A stretch of DNA of 64,000 bases. Source: Thalassoroseus pseudoceratinae. Lineage in GTDB: Bacteria; Planctomycetota; Planctomycetia; Planctomycetales; Planctomycetaceae. The position numbers and the translations under genes are program-made. Every line of letters starts with the position of its first letter. Position 1 is the stretch's first letter. Below, piece after piece: positions 19,081 through 27,289 of this stretch. Where the stretch lies: assembly GCF_011634775.1 (NCBI RefSeq), contig NZ_JAALXT010000001.1, positions 1,135,125-1,199,124 on the forward strand, in the 5' to 3' direction. The notes under the pieces were generated by a model. The model was not told the DNA's origin and searched no databases. It saw nothing but the letters and a program-made list of their open reading frames with translations.

Positions 19081-19155
19081 GTCGGGTGCGTCGTGACGCA
19101 CCACAAAACGATCATGAATTGATTGGAAGAGACGGTGTATCGCGACGCACTCGAC
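19081..19155. repeat. Two-hairpin repeat, family A copy 1
   Basis: The palindrome GGTGCGTCGTGACGCACC (19085-19102) is followed about 30 bases later by a decayed copy, and the ends form an inverted repeat (GTCGGGTGCGTCG against CGACGCACTCGAC, one mismatch). It fills most of the gap between the PVC cytochrome stop and the aldolase start. Confidence 0.7.
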
Positions 19156-19164
19156 AAAGCTTCG

Positions 19165-22100
19165 TTACTTCTTGAACATGGGATTGTTCGGGTTGCCACG
19201 TGAGAGCAAATACGCCATCAAATCGAGAACTTCCTCCCGATTCAAATCATTAAGCAATTTCGCGGGCATCGTGGAGGTTTTTGAGGGCGTCATGATTTCG
19301 ATGTCGTCTTTGTCCACAGTGACAGTCTTTGAGATATCGACCGGGTCGGTCAAGATGACAACTTTGCCGTCTGCCTCGGAGAGGACACGTCCCGAATAAC
19401 TCAGTCCTGACGACAAGAACACCTTCATTTCACGGTATTGATCGGAAATGACTTTACTAGGATCGATGATCGCCTCGGCCAAATCCTTGCCACCGAACCG
19501 ACCGGCGACGTTGGAAAGATCCGGCCCAGTGGCCCCGCCTTCGCCACCGTATCGGTGACAACGCACACACTGAGCCGCCGCGAACATGGCTCGACCTTGG
19601 TCGAAATCGCGACCGGTCAAACCGGACTTGGTCATTTGCACCAACTCATCGACTGTCCAGTTTTTCCCCGGTCCCTGTGGCTTGGGGAGTTCTTCGAGTG
19701 ATGGCGGTTCCAGATCGACGGTGCGTTCGAGCGCATCGCGTTCGGCATCGGTCGTGTTCTCCAACGCCTCTTTACGAATATTGTCGATGAAGCCCTGGTA
19801 ACTCGCCCCGCCACTTTTCTCACGGAGTTTCGACAAGTGCTCGAAATACGCTTGGCGTTGTTCCAAAGTCCATCCGTATTTCAGATTTCGTAGCACCAAC
19901 GCATAGAAGACTTTGTCCGGGTCGGGTTGGTTGGCAATCATCTGAGCAACCGTGCCGCCGTACCGCGAGTTGCGAGCCAACAAATCCGCCCGCTGTTCCG
20001 CAGTGGGTTTGAATGGCTTGTCCATCAACTTCAGCGTTTTTGTGATGACCGTCGGCGAATTCAGATAGACCAACAACCGTGCGAGTTCCCGGTTCACATC
20101 GGAATCGTCACTGGGGAAATACGGATCCAGTTTATTCGCTAACTCCGAAGCAACTTGCTGCGTCGGTTCGCCCATACGAATGAAGACCAATGCCCACGCA
20201 CGCAAGTACGCCAGTTTTTGTTCCTTCTCGAACTCACCTGGATTCAACTTCGTGAGTGCGGTCACGGCAATCGCTTTTTGTGATGGATCACCTTGTCGAG
20301 CCAACGCGATGACGGCCGAGACGACTTGCTCAGGAGTATCGGCTTGATCCAATTTCGGCAACCATTGCTCGACCGATCGGTGCTCCAACGCAACCCGTGC
20401 GGCGTAGCGAATGAATCGATCGGAGCTATCCAAATTCGACCAGATGAAGTCCAAATCTTCTTTGCTGACTTTGCCAGGATGGTGCAACGCTTCCAAACGT
20501 TGTCGCGTTTCACGCATGTTCTCGTTCGACTGGTTCTTCGCTTCAACTGGTTCGGTGGACTCATCCCCCACATACGTCACGCGGTAGAGTTCCGATTGTG
20601 TGCCGCGACCACCGATCGTGAAATACAACGCACCGTCCGGTCCGACGGCGGCATCGGTCAATGGCAGCGGTGTGCGAGAGAGAAACTCCGTGCGTTCGCC
20701 GTCATAAGTGGAACCGTTCGGCGTGAGATGAATGGCATAGATCGTGCCGAAGGTCCAATCGAGCAAGTACAACGCCTTTTGATACTTCGCCGGGAATTTG
20801 GTGCCATAGCCGAACTCCACACCAACTGGCGAACCAGGACCGATCTCGACAACTGGCGGCAGGGAATCCGGGAAATACGTCGGCCATTTGCCGGTACCGC
20901 TTCGCCAACCGAATTCGCTACCGCTAATCGCATGACTGACCCGCGTCGGACGATACCACGGTGAACCCAGGTCCCATTCCATGTCGGCATCGTATGCGAA
21001 GAGTTCACCGTCGGCATTGAACGCCATGTCGTACGGATTGCGATAACCCACGCTGAACATCTCCCACGTCTCGCCGTTGCGGTCGGTCTTGGCAATCCAA
21101 CCGCCGGGTGCCAACTTGCCGCGAGCGTGACCACGGGCGTCCCATTGACGCGGCAACAGCAGGTCTTCACTCCAATTCGATGGAATGCGTGAGGCATCGA
21201 ACTTCGGCGGGTTGGTGTGATTCCCCGCGATGACAAACAATGATTTTCCGTCTGGCGACAACCGAACCGCATGCGGTCCGTGTTCACCGCCACCTTGGAA
21301 CGATTGCAGTTTTTTGACTTCGTCGTACTGGTCGTCGCCATCGGTATCGGTCAGCCGATAGAACCCGCTGCCGGGTCCACCGTTGACGGAACAGTACAAA
21401 TGACCGAACGCAGCGAGCATCCCCTGAGCCGACGTCATCTTGACATCCAATGGTTCGACTTTCGTGGGTTCATCGCTGCCGATCGGTGGCGGTGTAATCC
21501 GGCAAAGTCCTTTGTCGCCTTGATCACTCGCGATCAAACGTCCTGTTTCATCAAAGGTGATGCACACCCAGGAACCGAGTTCGTCTTTCGGCACTGTGTA
21601 CAACAATTCGACCTGAAAACCTGGTGGCGTTTGAAACACGTTCCGCGGTTGACTACTCGCCAACCCGGTTTTCGAGAACACATTGCCCCACGGTTGATCG
21701 CCCATTTTCCCGATCGTTCGCACCGCGACGGCATCGCTACCACTCTTCTGACGTGAGGCGGTCCAACTGTCATCAGTAACGATGTATTTGGGATCGGCGT
21801 TGGGATCACGTTTGCTGCCCAGCACCAATTTCATGGCGAATGCGGCGATCCCACCAGCGTTGTTCGCTTCGACGAGAATTTCATTCTCGCCCCGCTTGAG
21901 CATCGCGCCAATCTCGCGGGTTTCCGGCGTTTGCCATTCACTGCTGCTGAAGACCTTCTTGCCGTTGAGATGCACGGTCATCACGTTATCGCAGGACGCA
22001 ATCATGGTTCCGGTCCATCCACGGTCCACGCTGAATGTTTTCCGGAAGTACCACGTTTGATTGTCGTTGCCTTCGCCCCAAATCCATTTTGGTTTCGGTC

Positions 22101-22293
22101 CTTGGTTGAAGTCGACCACGGGCGAATCATTCGGCTCGGCCGTTTCGCCTTTTACCTGTGATGCAGCGACTTCCGGCACTTGCGTCAGAACTTTTGCATC
22201 TTCCGCGACGACTTGACCGAGCGAAAATGCCCCCAGAACAAAGCCCAAACAACACCATCCGCCCCCCCGGACGATCAGCAACGAACGCGACAT
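19165..22293 (-). CDS. PVC-type heme-binding dehydrogenase with cytochrome c domain
   Basis: Exported protein of 1042 residues. A signal peptide (CCLGFVLGAFSLGQVVAED) is followed by a galactose-binding-like domain (WIWGEGNDNQTWYFRKTFSV to about 170). Next is a six-bladed propeller of the membrane-bound dehydrogenase type (VAIFDETGR-like strands, SPDGKSLFVIAGNHTNP, GYRNPYDMAFNADGELF, GPDGALYFTIGGRG). A HEAT-like helical region follows, and then a C-terminal cytochrome c with CVRCH (Cys909, Cys912, His913) and a distal Met near the end. Such proteins are expanded in planctomycetes and probably oxidise sugars or glycans in the periplasm, but no substrate is proven. An AGAGG ribosome site supports the ATG. 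Confidence 0.9.
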   Translation of the reverse strand: MSRSLLIVRGGGWCCLGFVLGAFSLGQVVAEDAKVLTQVPEVAASQVKGETAEPNDSPVVDFNQGPKPKWIWGEGNDNQTWYFRKTFSVDRGWTGTMIASCDNVMTVHLNGKKVFSSSEWQTPETREIGAMLKRGENEILVEANNAGGIAAFAMKLVLGSKRDPNADPKYIVTDDSWTASRQKSGSDAVAVRTIGKMGDQPWGNVFSKTGLASSQPRNVFQTPPGFQVELLYTVPKDELGSWVCITFDETGRLIASDQGDKGLCRITPPPIGSDEPTKVEPLDVKMTSAQGMLAAFGHLYCSVNGGPGSGFYRLTDTDGDDQYDEVKKLQSFQGGGEHGPHAVRLSPDGKSLFVIAGNHTNPPKFDASRIPSNWSEDLLLPRQWDARGHARGKLAPGGWIAKTDRNGETWEMFSVGYRNPYDMAFNADGELFAYDADMEWDLGSPWYRPTRVSHAISGSEFGWRSGTGKWPTYFPDSLPPVVEIGPGSPVGVEFGYGTKFPAKYQKALYLLDWTFGTIYAIHLTPNGSTYDGERTEFLSRTPLPLTDAAVGPDGALYFTIGGRGTQSELYRVTYVGDESTEPVEAKNQSNENMRETRQRLEALHHPGKVSKEDLDFIWSNLDSSDRFIRYAARVALEHRSVEQWLPKLDQADTPEQVVSAVIALARQGDPSQKAIAVTALTKLNPGEFEKEQKLAYLRAWALVFIRMGEPTQQVASELANKLDPYFPSDDSDVNRELARLLVYLNSPTVITKTLKLMDKPFKPTAEQRADLLARNSRYGGTVAQMIANQPDPDKVFYALVLRNLKYGWTLEQRQAYFEHLSKLREKSGGASYQGFIDNIRKEALENTTDAERDALERTVDLEPPSLEELPKPQGPGKNWTVDELVQMTKSGLTGRDFDQGRAMFAAAQCVRCHRYGGEGGATGPDLSNVAGRFGGKDLAEAIIDPSKVISDQYREMKVFLSSGLSYSGRVLSEADGKVVILTDPVDISKTVTVDKDDIEIMTPSKTSTMPAKLLNDLNREEVLDLMAYLLSRGNPNNPMFKK

Positions 22294-22470
22294 TTCGAAC
22301 CTCTTTGGAATTGATGAGAGTATTCCGTTAAGATAACGAATGCCCGATGCGAACGGTACTGTGAGACGTGGCGACCAGCGCCGGATGTGTGATGGAACTG
22401 CGGTGGCGTGTTGGTATCCGAAGTGGTTCCAACGACAGAGACACTCGCAATCTGCCTAAGAGATCAAACG

Positions 22471-22992
22471 ATGAGGACCATCGCGTTTGCAATTTGCTTG
22501 TGCATTCTGTGCGGTTGCGATGCAGCGTTCTTCGAAACACCGCCTGCGTATGAAACGCTTGATACGTTTTTGAAAGTTCCGCCTCCGACAATCGAGGCAC
22601 CACCGTTCTTCGTTGTCGACGATGAATCACAGCCAGTCCCAATACCGGACACCCCATGGTGCTTGGGAGCGGCAATCGCCGAACCATACCAACGCACGGC
22701 CCCGCCGCCTTTCCCTGACCAGCTAACACTGGACGAAATCAATGAGATCATTGCACCACTTCACGAGCCGGAAGCAGCAATCACTGACTGTGCTATGAAA
22801 ATCTGCGGTGATAGTTACACCTATGTTGGCGAAGTGACGACGGACTGGCTCAACGGTCCCGTTGTCGTCACCTGTGGTACAATATTCACTGACCGAGGCG
22901 AACGGATAACGCAATTCATCATCAATCGACAACGGTATTTACGTCGGAGTCTGCATACGAATGTGTTGACATGGTGGCAGACATACCAGTGA
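22471..22992 (+). CDS. Small predicted lipoprotein, unknown function
   Basis: 173 residues. Starting at the ATG at 22471 gives a short hydrophobic signal, RTIAFAICLCILCGC, with a lipobox-like LCGC, which is why I prefer it over the earlier in-frame start at 22408. The mature part begins with a Pro/Glu-rich segment, has two later Cys in CAMKICGDSY and ends with aromatic residues (NVLTWWQTYQ). No domain recognised. It lies alone between two minus-strand transcription units and an opposing frame overlaps it, so gene status rests mainly on the lipoprotein signal and a purine-rich AAGAGA upstream. Confidence 0.6.
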   Translation: MRTIAFAICLCILCGCDAAFFETPPAYETLDTFLKVPPPTIEAPPFFVVDDESQPVPIPDTPWCLGAAIAEPYQRTAPPPFPDQLTLDEINEIIAPLHEPEAAITDCAMKICGDSYTYVGEVTTDWLNGPVVVTCGTIFTDRGERITQFIINRQRYLRRSLHTNVLTWWQTYQ

Positions 22993-23061
22993 AATCGGTC
23001 CCGCACATCCATACCGCCGACGTGTCGGCGACGTCCGATCCTATGAGATCGTCTGGGGAGC

Positions 23062-24498
23062 CTACTCATCTTTCCGGGCCGCGAGCCATTTGGCGTATTC
23101 GCTGTGCGAATAGAAGATGATGTTCGTGCCGAGTTGGTAACATGCTTCCCAGACGGTCGGTTTCACACCGGCGTGGTCGTCGGCCCAGGCGTCGGCGATG
23201 TCGCCGGGATGGTAATAGCACACCCAGCGTCCGTCGACCTTCCAACCGAGAGCCTCTTTCCCACCGTGCGGAGCGACGTACGGCAGGAAGGGCAGGGTGT
23301 ACGGGATGCGGTGAATCACGTCGTCGAGCGGCACCGGCACCTCCCGCACGTTCGGCAACACTTGGTGCATCATGTGCAGAACTTGATTGTGAAAATGCCG
23401 ACTCCCGCCGTTGTCCACGAACAACATACCGTGCTTGTCGAGCAGATATTCCCGGAGAATTTTGATCTCGCTGTTGGAGAGTGAGATGTTTTTCTGACCG
23501 GTGAGGAAGACCATCGGCGGAGATTTGCCGATCGGAAAGTTTTTGAGTTCCGCGACGCGTCGAGCTTCGGTTTTGGCGGCGACCTTCTGACCGGTCCGGA
23601 TACCATATTCGATCAGAATATTTTGGTCCGCTCCGACGCCGAAATCCTGGTTCCAGTCGCCACCGGAGTACTCCAACCGAATAAACCGCACCTTGCCCTT
23701 CTGTGTGCCGCCTGCGAAACCGGCTCCCTCACCCTGACCGTAACCAACGGTGTAGGCGTGTTTCGTCAGTTCTTGCGTGATGACCTGCACTTCGTCGATC
23801 GGCGGAACTTTGAACTTCAGAGCCGACAGCGGATTGACGACGAACTTCTGCCGAATCTTCTTCTGCACTTTGACAACCTGGGCGATCGGCTGCTGTTGCC
23901 CACCACCAGCGGGCATTTCATAGACTTCCGAGCAACCACCAACCTGCGTGAGCAACATGTACCCGGCGAAGAACAACACGATGTAGCTCGTGAGTGCCGA
24001 TAGCGATTGATTCAATTTCTGACTGCGACGCCCGTAAAACCAGGCATCCGGACGGAGCGGGTTCCAGATGCGTTTTGGCGGTTCGTCTGCCGATTCCAGG
24101 GCGTTGAGCCAATGGCGACGTTCGATTCGTTCGAGCGTCCAGATCATCCATGCCAAGCCGACGAAGAAGGTTCCGATCGTGCCCCATAATGCCAGTTGGC
24201 TGCGAATCCACTCCCAACCCAATGCGTGAGCCGCGAACACACTCAATTGCCACCACATCAGTCCGATCACAGTGGCGACCGCCCGACGCCGCGCGACACC
24301 GGTTTCACGAACTCGCCACCACCAAAACAGCCCCATGGGAACTGTGGATGCGAAGACCCCCCAATACACACCGGTAACCCAGCCGTGCGTATCGGCGAGT
24401 CGCGTGAAGTATTTCCACGTTGCGACCGCGACCAGCCACACGACGAAAAACACGCCGGCGAGAATCATTTGGTTGCGGGACTTCGAGGTTTCGGACAT
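23062..24498 (-). CDS. Polytopic membrane protein with C-terminal DUF4159 domain
   Basis: 478 residues. About five hydrophobic helices occupy residues 10-190 (for example MILAGVFFVVWLVAVATW, SYIVLFFAGYMLLTQVGGC). A DUF4159-like domain follows from about 235: FIRLEYSGGDWNQDFG, PPMVFLTGQKNISLSNSEI, LREYLLDKHGMLFVDNGG, YYHPGDIADAWADDHAG, and the terminal YSHSEYAKWLA. DUF4159 has no established biochemical activity; it resembles a class I glutamine-amidotransferase/ThuA-like fold (inference). It is the last gene of an operon with ExbB, two ExbD proteins and a one-helix protein, 93 bases after the last of these. The fusion of several helices to DUF4159 suggests it is the membrane partner of the ExbB/D motor. 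Confidence 0.85.
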   Translation of the reverse strand: MSETSKSRNQMILAGVFFVVWLVAVATWKYFTRLADTHGWVTGVYWGVFASTVPMGLFWWWRVRETGVARRRAVATVIGLMWWQLSVFAAHALGWEWIRSQLALWGTIGTFFVGLAWMIWTLERIERRHWLNALESADEPPKRIWNPLRPDAWFYGRRSQKLNQSLSALTSYIVLFFAGYMLLTQVGGCSEVYEMPAGGGQQQPIAQVVKVQKKIRQKFVVNPLSALKFKVPPIDEVQVITQELTKHAYTVGYGQGEGAGFAGGTQKGKVRFIRLEYSGGDWNQDFGVGADQNILIEYGIRTGQKVAAKTEARRVAELKNFPIGKSPPMVFLTGQKNISLSNSEIKILREYLLDKHGMLFVDNGGSRHFHNQVLHMMHQVLPNVREVPVPLDDVIHRIPYTLPFLPYVAPHGGKEALGWKVDGRWVCYYHPGDIADAWADDHAGVKPTVWEACYQLGTNIIFYSHSEYAKWLAARKDE

Positions 24499-24591
24499 GA
24501 GTCGGATTCAGTTGTGCGAGTATGGTCTCGCGGACGTCAGCAAACTTGAAATTCTTCGCATCCACCGCAGACGCAGAAGACCGCCACGCGG

Positions 24592-25110
24592 TCATTCCAG
24601 CGAACGATCGAGAATGCTGTCCAAGTCAGGTGCGTCGGCCGGATCGGTGCCTTTGGTTTCGTCGATACCAAGCACGCGAGCCGCGTTGTCGAGGTCGGGC
24701 TTCGATGCCGCGGGATTCGTTGGTGCGGTGTTCGTGGGGGCTTCCGAAGGTGATGCAGCCGTTTCGGTGGCATCGTTTGTTGGTGCTTTCGAAGGTGCGG
24801 CCGGAGTGTTCGCCGCTTTCGATTCCACCTGTTGCGATGCGGCCTCGGCGGGTTCGCTCATCAGATACGGCACAACGGTGAAGACGCCGATCACCAGCAC
24901 GAAGCCAATCGTCGATAGGAATAATGCCTGGACTAATCCGCTCGCCGCGACCGCCCCCAACGCGTCTTGCGGCGATTTCCCTTGAATCGAACTGAGGAAC
25001 TCTCGCAACTCGGTCGCGGAAGCAGCTCCGTTCCGGTGAAGTTTCTGTAGATCGTTCGCCACTCCGCCGCGGGTCGGCGGTTCACTGAGTCGGTCTCGTG
25101 TATGTTCCAT
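24592..25110 (-). CDS. Single-span membrane protein of the ExbB/DUF4159 operon
   Basis: 172 residues, no recognised domain. A charged N-terminus (about 1-58) precedes one long hydrophobic helix, VQALFLSTIGFVLVIGVFTVV (about 65-88). The rest is a low-complexity Ala/Pro/Thr/Glu-rich tail ending in the acidic DLDSILDRSLE. The tail looks disordered and could reach through the periplasm or peptidoglycan. It lies 45 bases below the second exbD and 93 above the DUF4159 gene. Its composition makes homology detection hard, but its position in the operon supports it being real. Confidence 0.75.
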   Translation of the reverse strand: MEHTRDRLSEPPTRGGVANDLQKLHRNGAASATELREFLSSIQGKSPQDALGAVAASGLVQALFLSTIGFVLVIGVFTVVPYLMSEPAEAASQQVESKAANTPAAPSKAPTNDATETAASPSEAPTNTAPTNPAASKPDLDNAARVLGIDETKGTDPADAPDLDSILDRSLE

Positions 25111-25155
25111 ATTTTTCTCCGACAGTCCGCAGGAAAAACTCTCGCGGACGGAATG

Positions 25156-25569
25156 CTATTCGGATTCGGTTTTCTGTTCTTCGAGAACAAGGAACGCTTC
25201 GCCACCGGCTGCCCCGACGGCTTCCAACACTGGCCCCCAGCGTTGACCAAGCGCGTCTTTGTGAATCTTCAGAAGCACGTTGCGTTCGCCTTTCGGGGCA
25301 TCGCCGAGAAGTCCACTGATTGAGCCTTCTAACGCCGCGAGCCCGATCTCACCACCATTGAGGTACAACCGGCTTTCCTTGTCGATCACCACACTGACTT
25401 GCGATTGCCGTCCCGCTTGCAACTCCGCCGCGTTGGCTGGTTGCCACTGCAAATGGCTATCGTCCTGAGCCCGGGCCAAGATGACGAAGAAGATCAGCAG
25501 ATTGAACGCAATGTCCCCCATCGCCATGCTCGGCACTTCTGCGGTTGAGGATCGACGGCGAATTTTCAT
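25156..25569 (-). CDS. exbD: ExbD/TolR-family biopolymer transport protein (second copy)
   Basis: 137 residues with the family plan: a basic N-terminus (MKIRRRSS), one membrane helix in MAMGDIAFNLLIFFVILAR with an Asp at its start, and a small periplasmic domain (VSVVIDKESRLYLNGGEIGLAALEGSI, RNVLLKIHKDALGQRWGPVLEAVGAAGG) as in TolR/ExbD. It would couple proton flow through ExbB to an envelope partner. It lies 23 bases below the first exbD and is clearly co-transcribed. The two copies share only the helix region closely. Confidence 0.88.
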   Translation of the reverse strand: MKIRRRSSTAEVPSMAMGDIAFNLLIFFVILARAQDDSHLQWQPANAAELQAGRQSQVSVVIDKESRLYLNGGEIGLAALEGSISGLLGDAPKGERNVLLKIHKDALGQRWGPVLEAVGAAGGEAFLVLEEQKTESE

Positions 25570-25592
25570 GATGTGATAATCAGATGACAGAT

Positions 25593-26021
25593 TTACTCGG
25601 CTGGGATATCAACTTCTTTTTCTTCTTCGGTTTGCAGCACGACGGTGCCACCGGCGGTGTCGATGATCTCGGACACCTCCACATACCGAGACCAAGGCGC
25701 GTCGTTGTCGTAACTGACGACGACGAGTTTCTCCTCCGGCGTGCGAGCGGCACTAAACTTGTTGGTGAGTGCCGGTCGAAGCGTCTCCGGTTGAATTGGG
25801 TCACCATTGTATAACAGGACGGTTCGTTTGATGCGGACTTCCAGGTTTTCCTGTTCGTTTTGCTGCTCGACGGTTTCGCTGCCGGGGATGTTCTGCTCCT
25901 TGCCACCCTCCGGTTGGACCGACGCACACACCAGGAAGAACACAATCAAATTAAACGCAATGTCCCCTGTCGCACTCGCGGGCGATTCCACCAACAACTT
26001 GTTTCGACGCCGAATTCGCAT
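25593..26021 (-). CDS. exbD: ExbD/TolR-family biopolymer transport protein (first copy)
   Basis: 142 residues from the ATG at 26021; a longer frame to 26069 would run through the two-hairpin repeat, and only the shorter start gives the family-typical MRIRRRNK opening. One helix, GDIAFNLIVFFLVCASVQ, with the conserved Asp before it, then a Glu/Gln-rich linker and a periplasmic TolR-like domain (RTVLLYNGDPI, LVVVSYDNDAPWSRYVEVSEIIDTAGG). It is the second gene of the operon, 88 bases below exbB. That gap holds the family A repeat, which could set the ExbB to ExbD ratio (inference). Confidence 0.88.
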   Translation of the reverse strand: MRIRRRNKLLVESPASATGDIAFNLIVFFLVCASVQPEGGKEQNIPGSETVEQQNEQENLEVRIKRTVLLYNGDPIQPETLRPALTNKFSAARTPEEKLVVVSYDNDAPWSRYVEVSEIIDTAGGTVVLQTEEEKEVDIPAE

Positions 26022-26046
26022 GCTGTTCTTTGGTTTTCCGTTCGAA

Positions 26047-26104
26047 GGGTGCGTCGTGACACACCGCATTTGAGCGTTGGATCTTGGTGCATCGCAACGC
26101 CCCC
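26047..26104. repeat. Two-hairpin repeat, family A copy 2 (decayed)
   Basis: GGTGCGTCGTGACACACC (26048-26065) differs from the perfect palindrome at one base. A degenerate partner GGTGCATCGCAACGCCCC follows at 26086-26103. It sits between exbB and exbD, 26 bases from the exbD start. Confidence 0.6.
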
Positions 26105-26109
26105 AACAG

Positions 26110-27021
26110 TTATGTGACGAGATCCGTTTCGGACTTTTCGGTGATCGCTCCGTTGCGGTCGGCGAGGGTTTCGTTCAGTGAGACGGTTTCGATCAGTTCC
26201 GTGGCGGATTCTTCCACATCCAACACGAAGCGATTGATCACGCTGTTGAAGTAGTTAAAGCCGATGAACGCGGGAATCCCGATAATCAACCCCGCACATG
26301 TCGTCAGCAGGGCTTCACTGATCCCGCCGGAGGCGAGTTTCACAATGTTTTCCTCGCCGATGCGTTCGTTGATTTCGTTGAAAGACACAATCATCCCGGA
26401 CACGGTTCCCAAGAACCCCAACATCGGAGCGGCACTCGAAACCGTCGCGAGAATCGGGAGATGTTTCTCCAACGCAGCGACGATATGAACACTGTAGTCG
26501 TCCATCGCCTTGATGACTTGTTCCTCGATGCGGGCGGTGTCGTAGCCGAGTCGCCGCAGCACAACATACTTCCGCAAACCCGCCGCGAGAATGGCGGCCA
26601 CGGGGCCGGTTTCCCGGTCGCACAACTCCAGCGCCTTCTCGGGTTGGTCTTGTTCGAGCAATGCTCGGACTTTGTTCCGGAGCTGGGAAGAATCGGTGCT
26701 GAGCATTTTTAAACTGCGGTAGCGTTCGATGATCACACCGAACGCGACAATTCCCAGCAGTAGAATCGGCAGCATGAACCAACCGCCATCAAGCAGCAAT
26801 TTCAACGCACCGGAATTCATCAATCCACCGAGAACACCGTCAGAAGCCGATTCTTCCGCGGGTTCGGTCTCCGCGTTATCGGCCGGTTCCGATTGATCGG
26901 TGGGGGCGGGGTTCTCTGGAGCGACTTGCTGTTCGGCGGCCGGTGGTGGCACATCGTCCACTTCCGGCGCAGTCGGAGCCGCCTGTGCAAACAGGAGCGT
27001 ACAGACAATCCAGTGCGTCAT
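26110..27021 (-). CDS. exbB: MotA/TolQ/ExbB proton channel protein with signal peptide
   Basis: 303 residues. It starts with a hydrophobic signal-like stretch (THWIVCTLLFAQAAPTAPE) and a Pro/Glu/Ala-rich linker (about 20-65). Three helices typical of the family follow: GGWFMLPILLLGIVAFGVII, then the pair PILATVSSAAPMLGFLGTVSGM and LLTTCAGLIIGIPAFIGFNYF. The motif APMLGFLGTVSGMI is diagnostic for ExbB/TolQ. The extra N-terminal exported extension is seen in other bacterial ExbB variants. It is the first gene of the five-gene operon and divergent from zwf. No TonB or TolA gene is present. Confidence 0.9.
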   Translation of the reverse strand: MTHWIVCTLLFAQAAPTAPEVDDVPPPAAEQQVAPENPAPTDQSEPADNAETEPAEESASDGVLGGLMNSGALKLLLDGGWFMLPILLLGIVAFGVIIERYRSLKMLSTDSSQLRNKVRALLEQDQPEKALELCDRETGPVAAILAAGLRKYVVLRRLGYDTARIEEQVIKAMDDYSVHIVAALEKHLPILATVSSAAPMLGFLGTVSGMIVSFNEINERIGEENIVKLASGGISEALLTTCAGLIIGIPAFIGFNYFNSVINRFVLDVEESATELIETVSLNETLADRNGAITEKSETDLVT

Positions 27022-27289
27022 GACAATTCACGGCTTTCCAAGATTTCGATTTCACTCACTCACGAGGTGTTCTCGGGGCTTTCCCGTCGTAACCAATTGT
27101 CAAAACCTGACGCGAGGATACGCAAAAATTGACCATTCCGCCCGTTTTTTCAAAAGTCCCTGATATGACGTTCACGAAAAACCGACGCAATGAGTCTCCA
27201 TCTTGACGCACTCTGCTTGGGCTGGCAATCCGACACGAGAGTCGCGAGAATACCGTCGCCTTCTATGATTTTTCCCGAGAGAATTGACC

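Noticed and set aside
22328-22729. Minus-strand 133-codon frame over the small lipoprotein
   Set aside because: No ribosome site or domain, whereas the plus frame has a lipoprotein signal.
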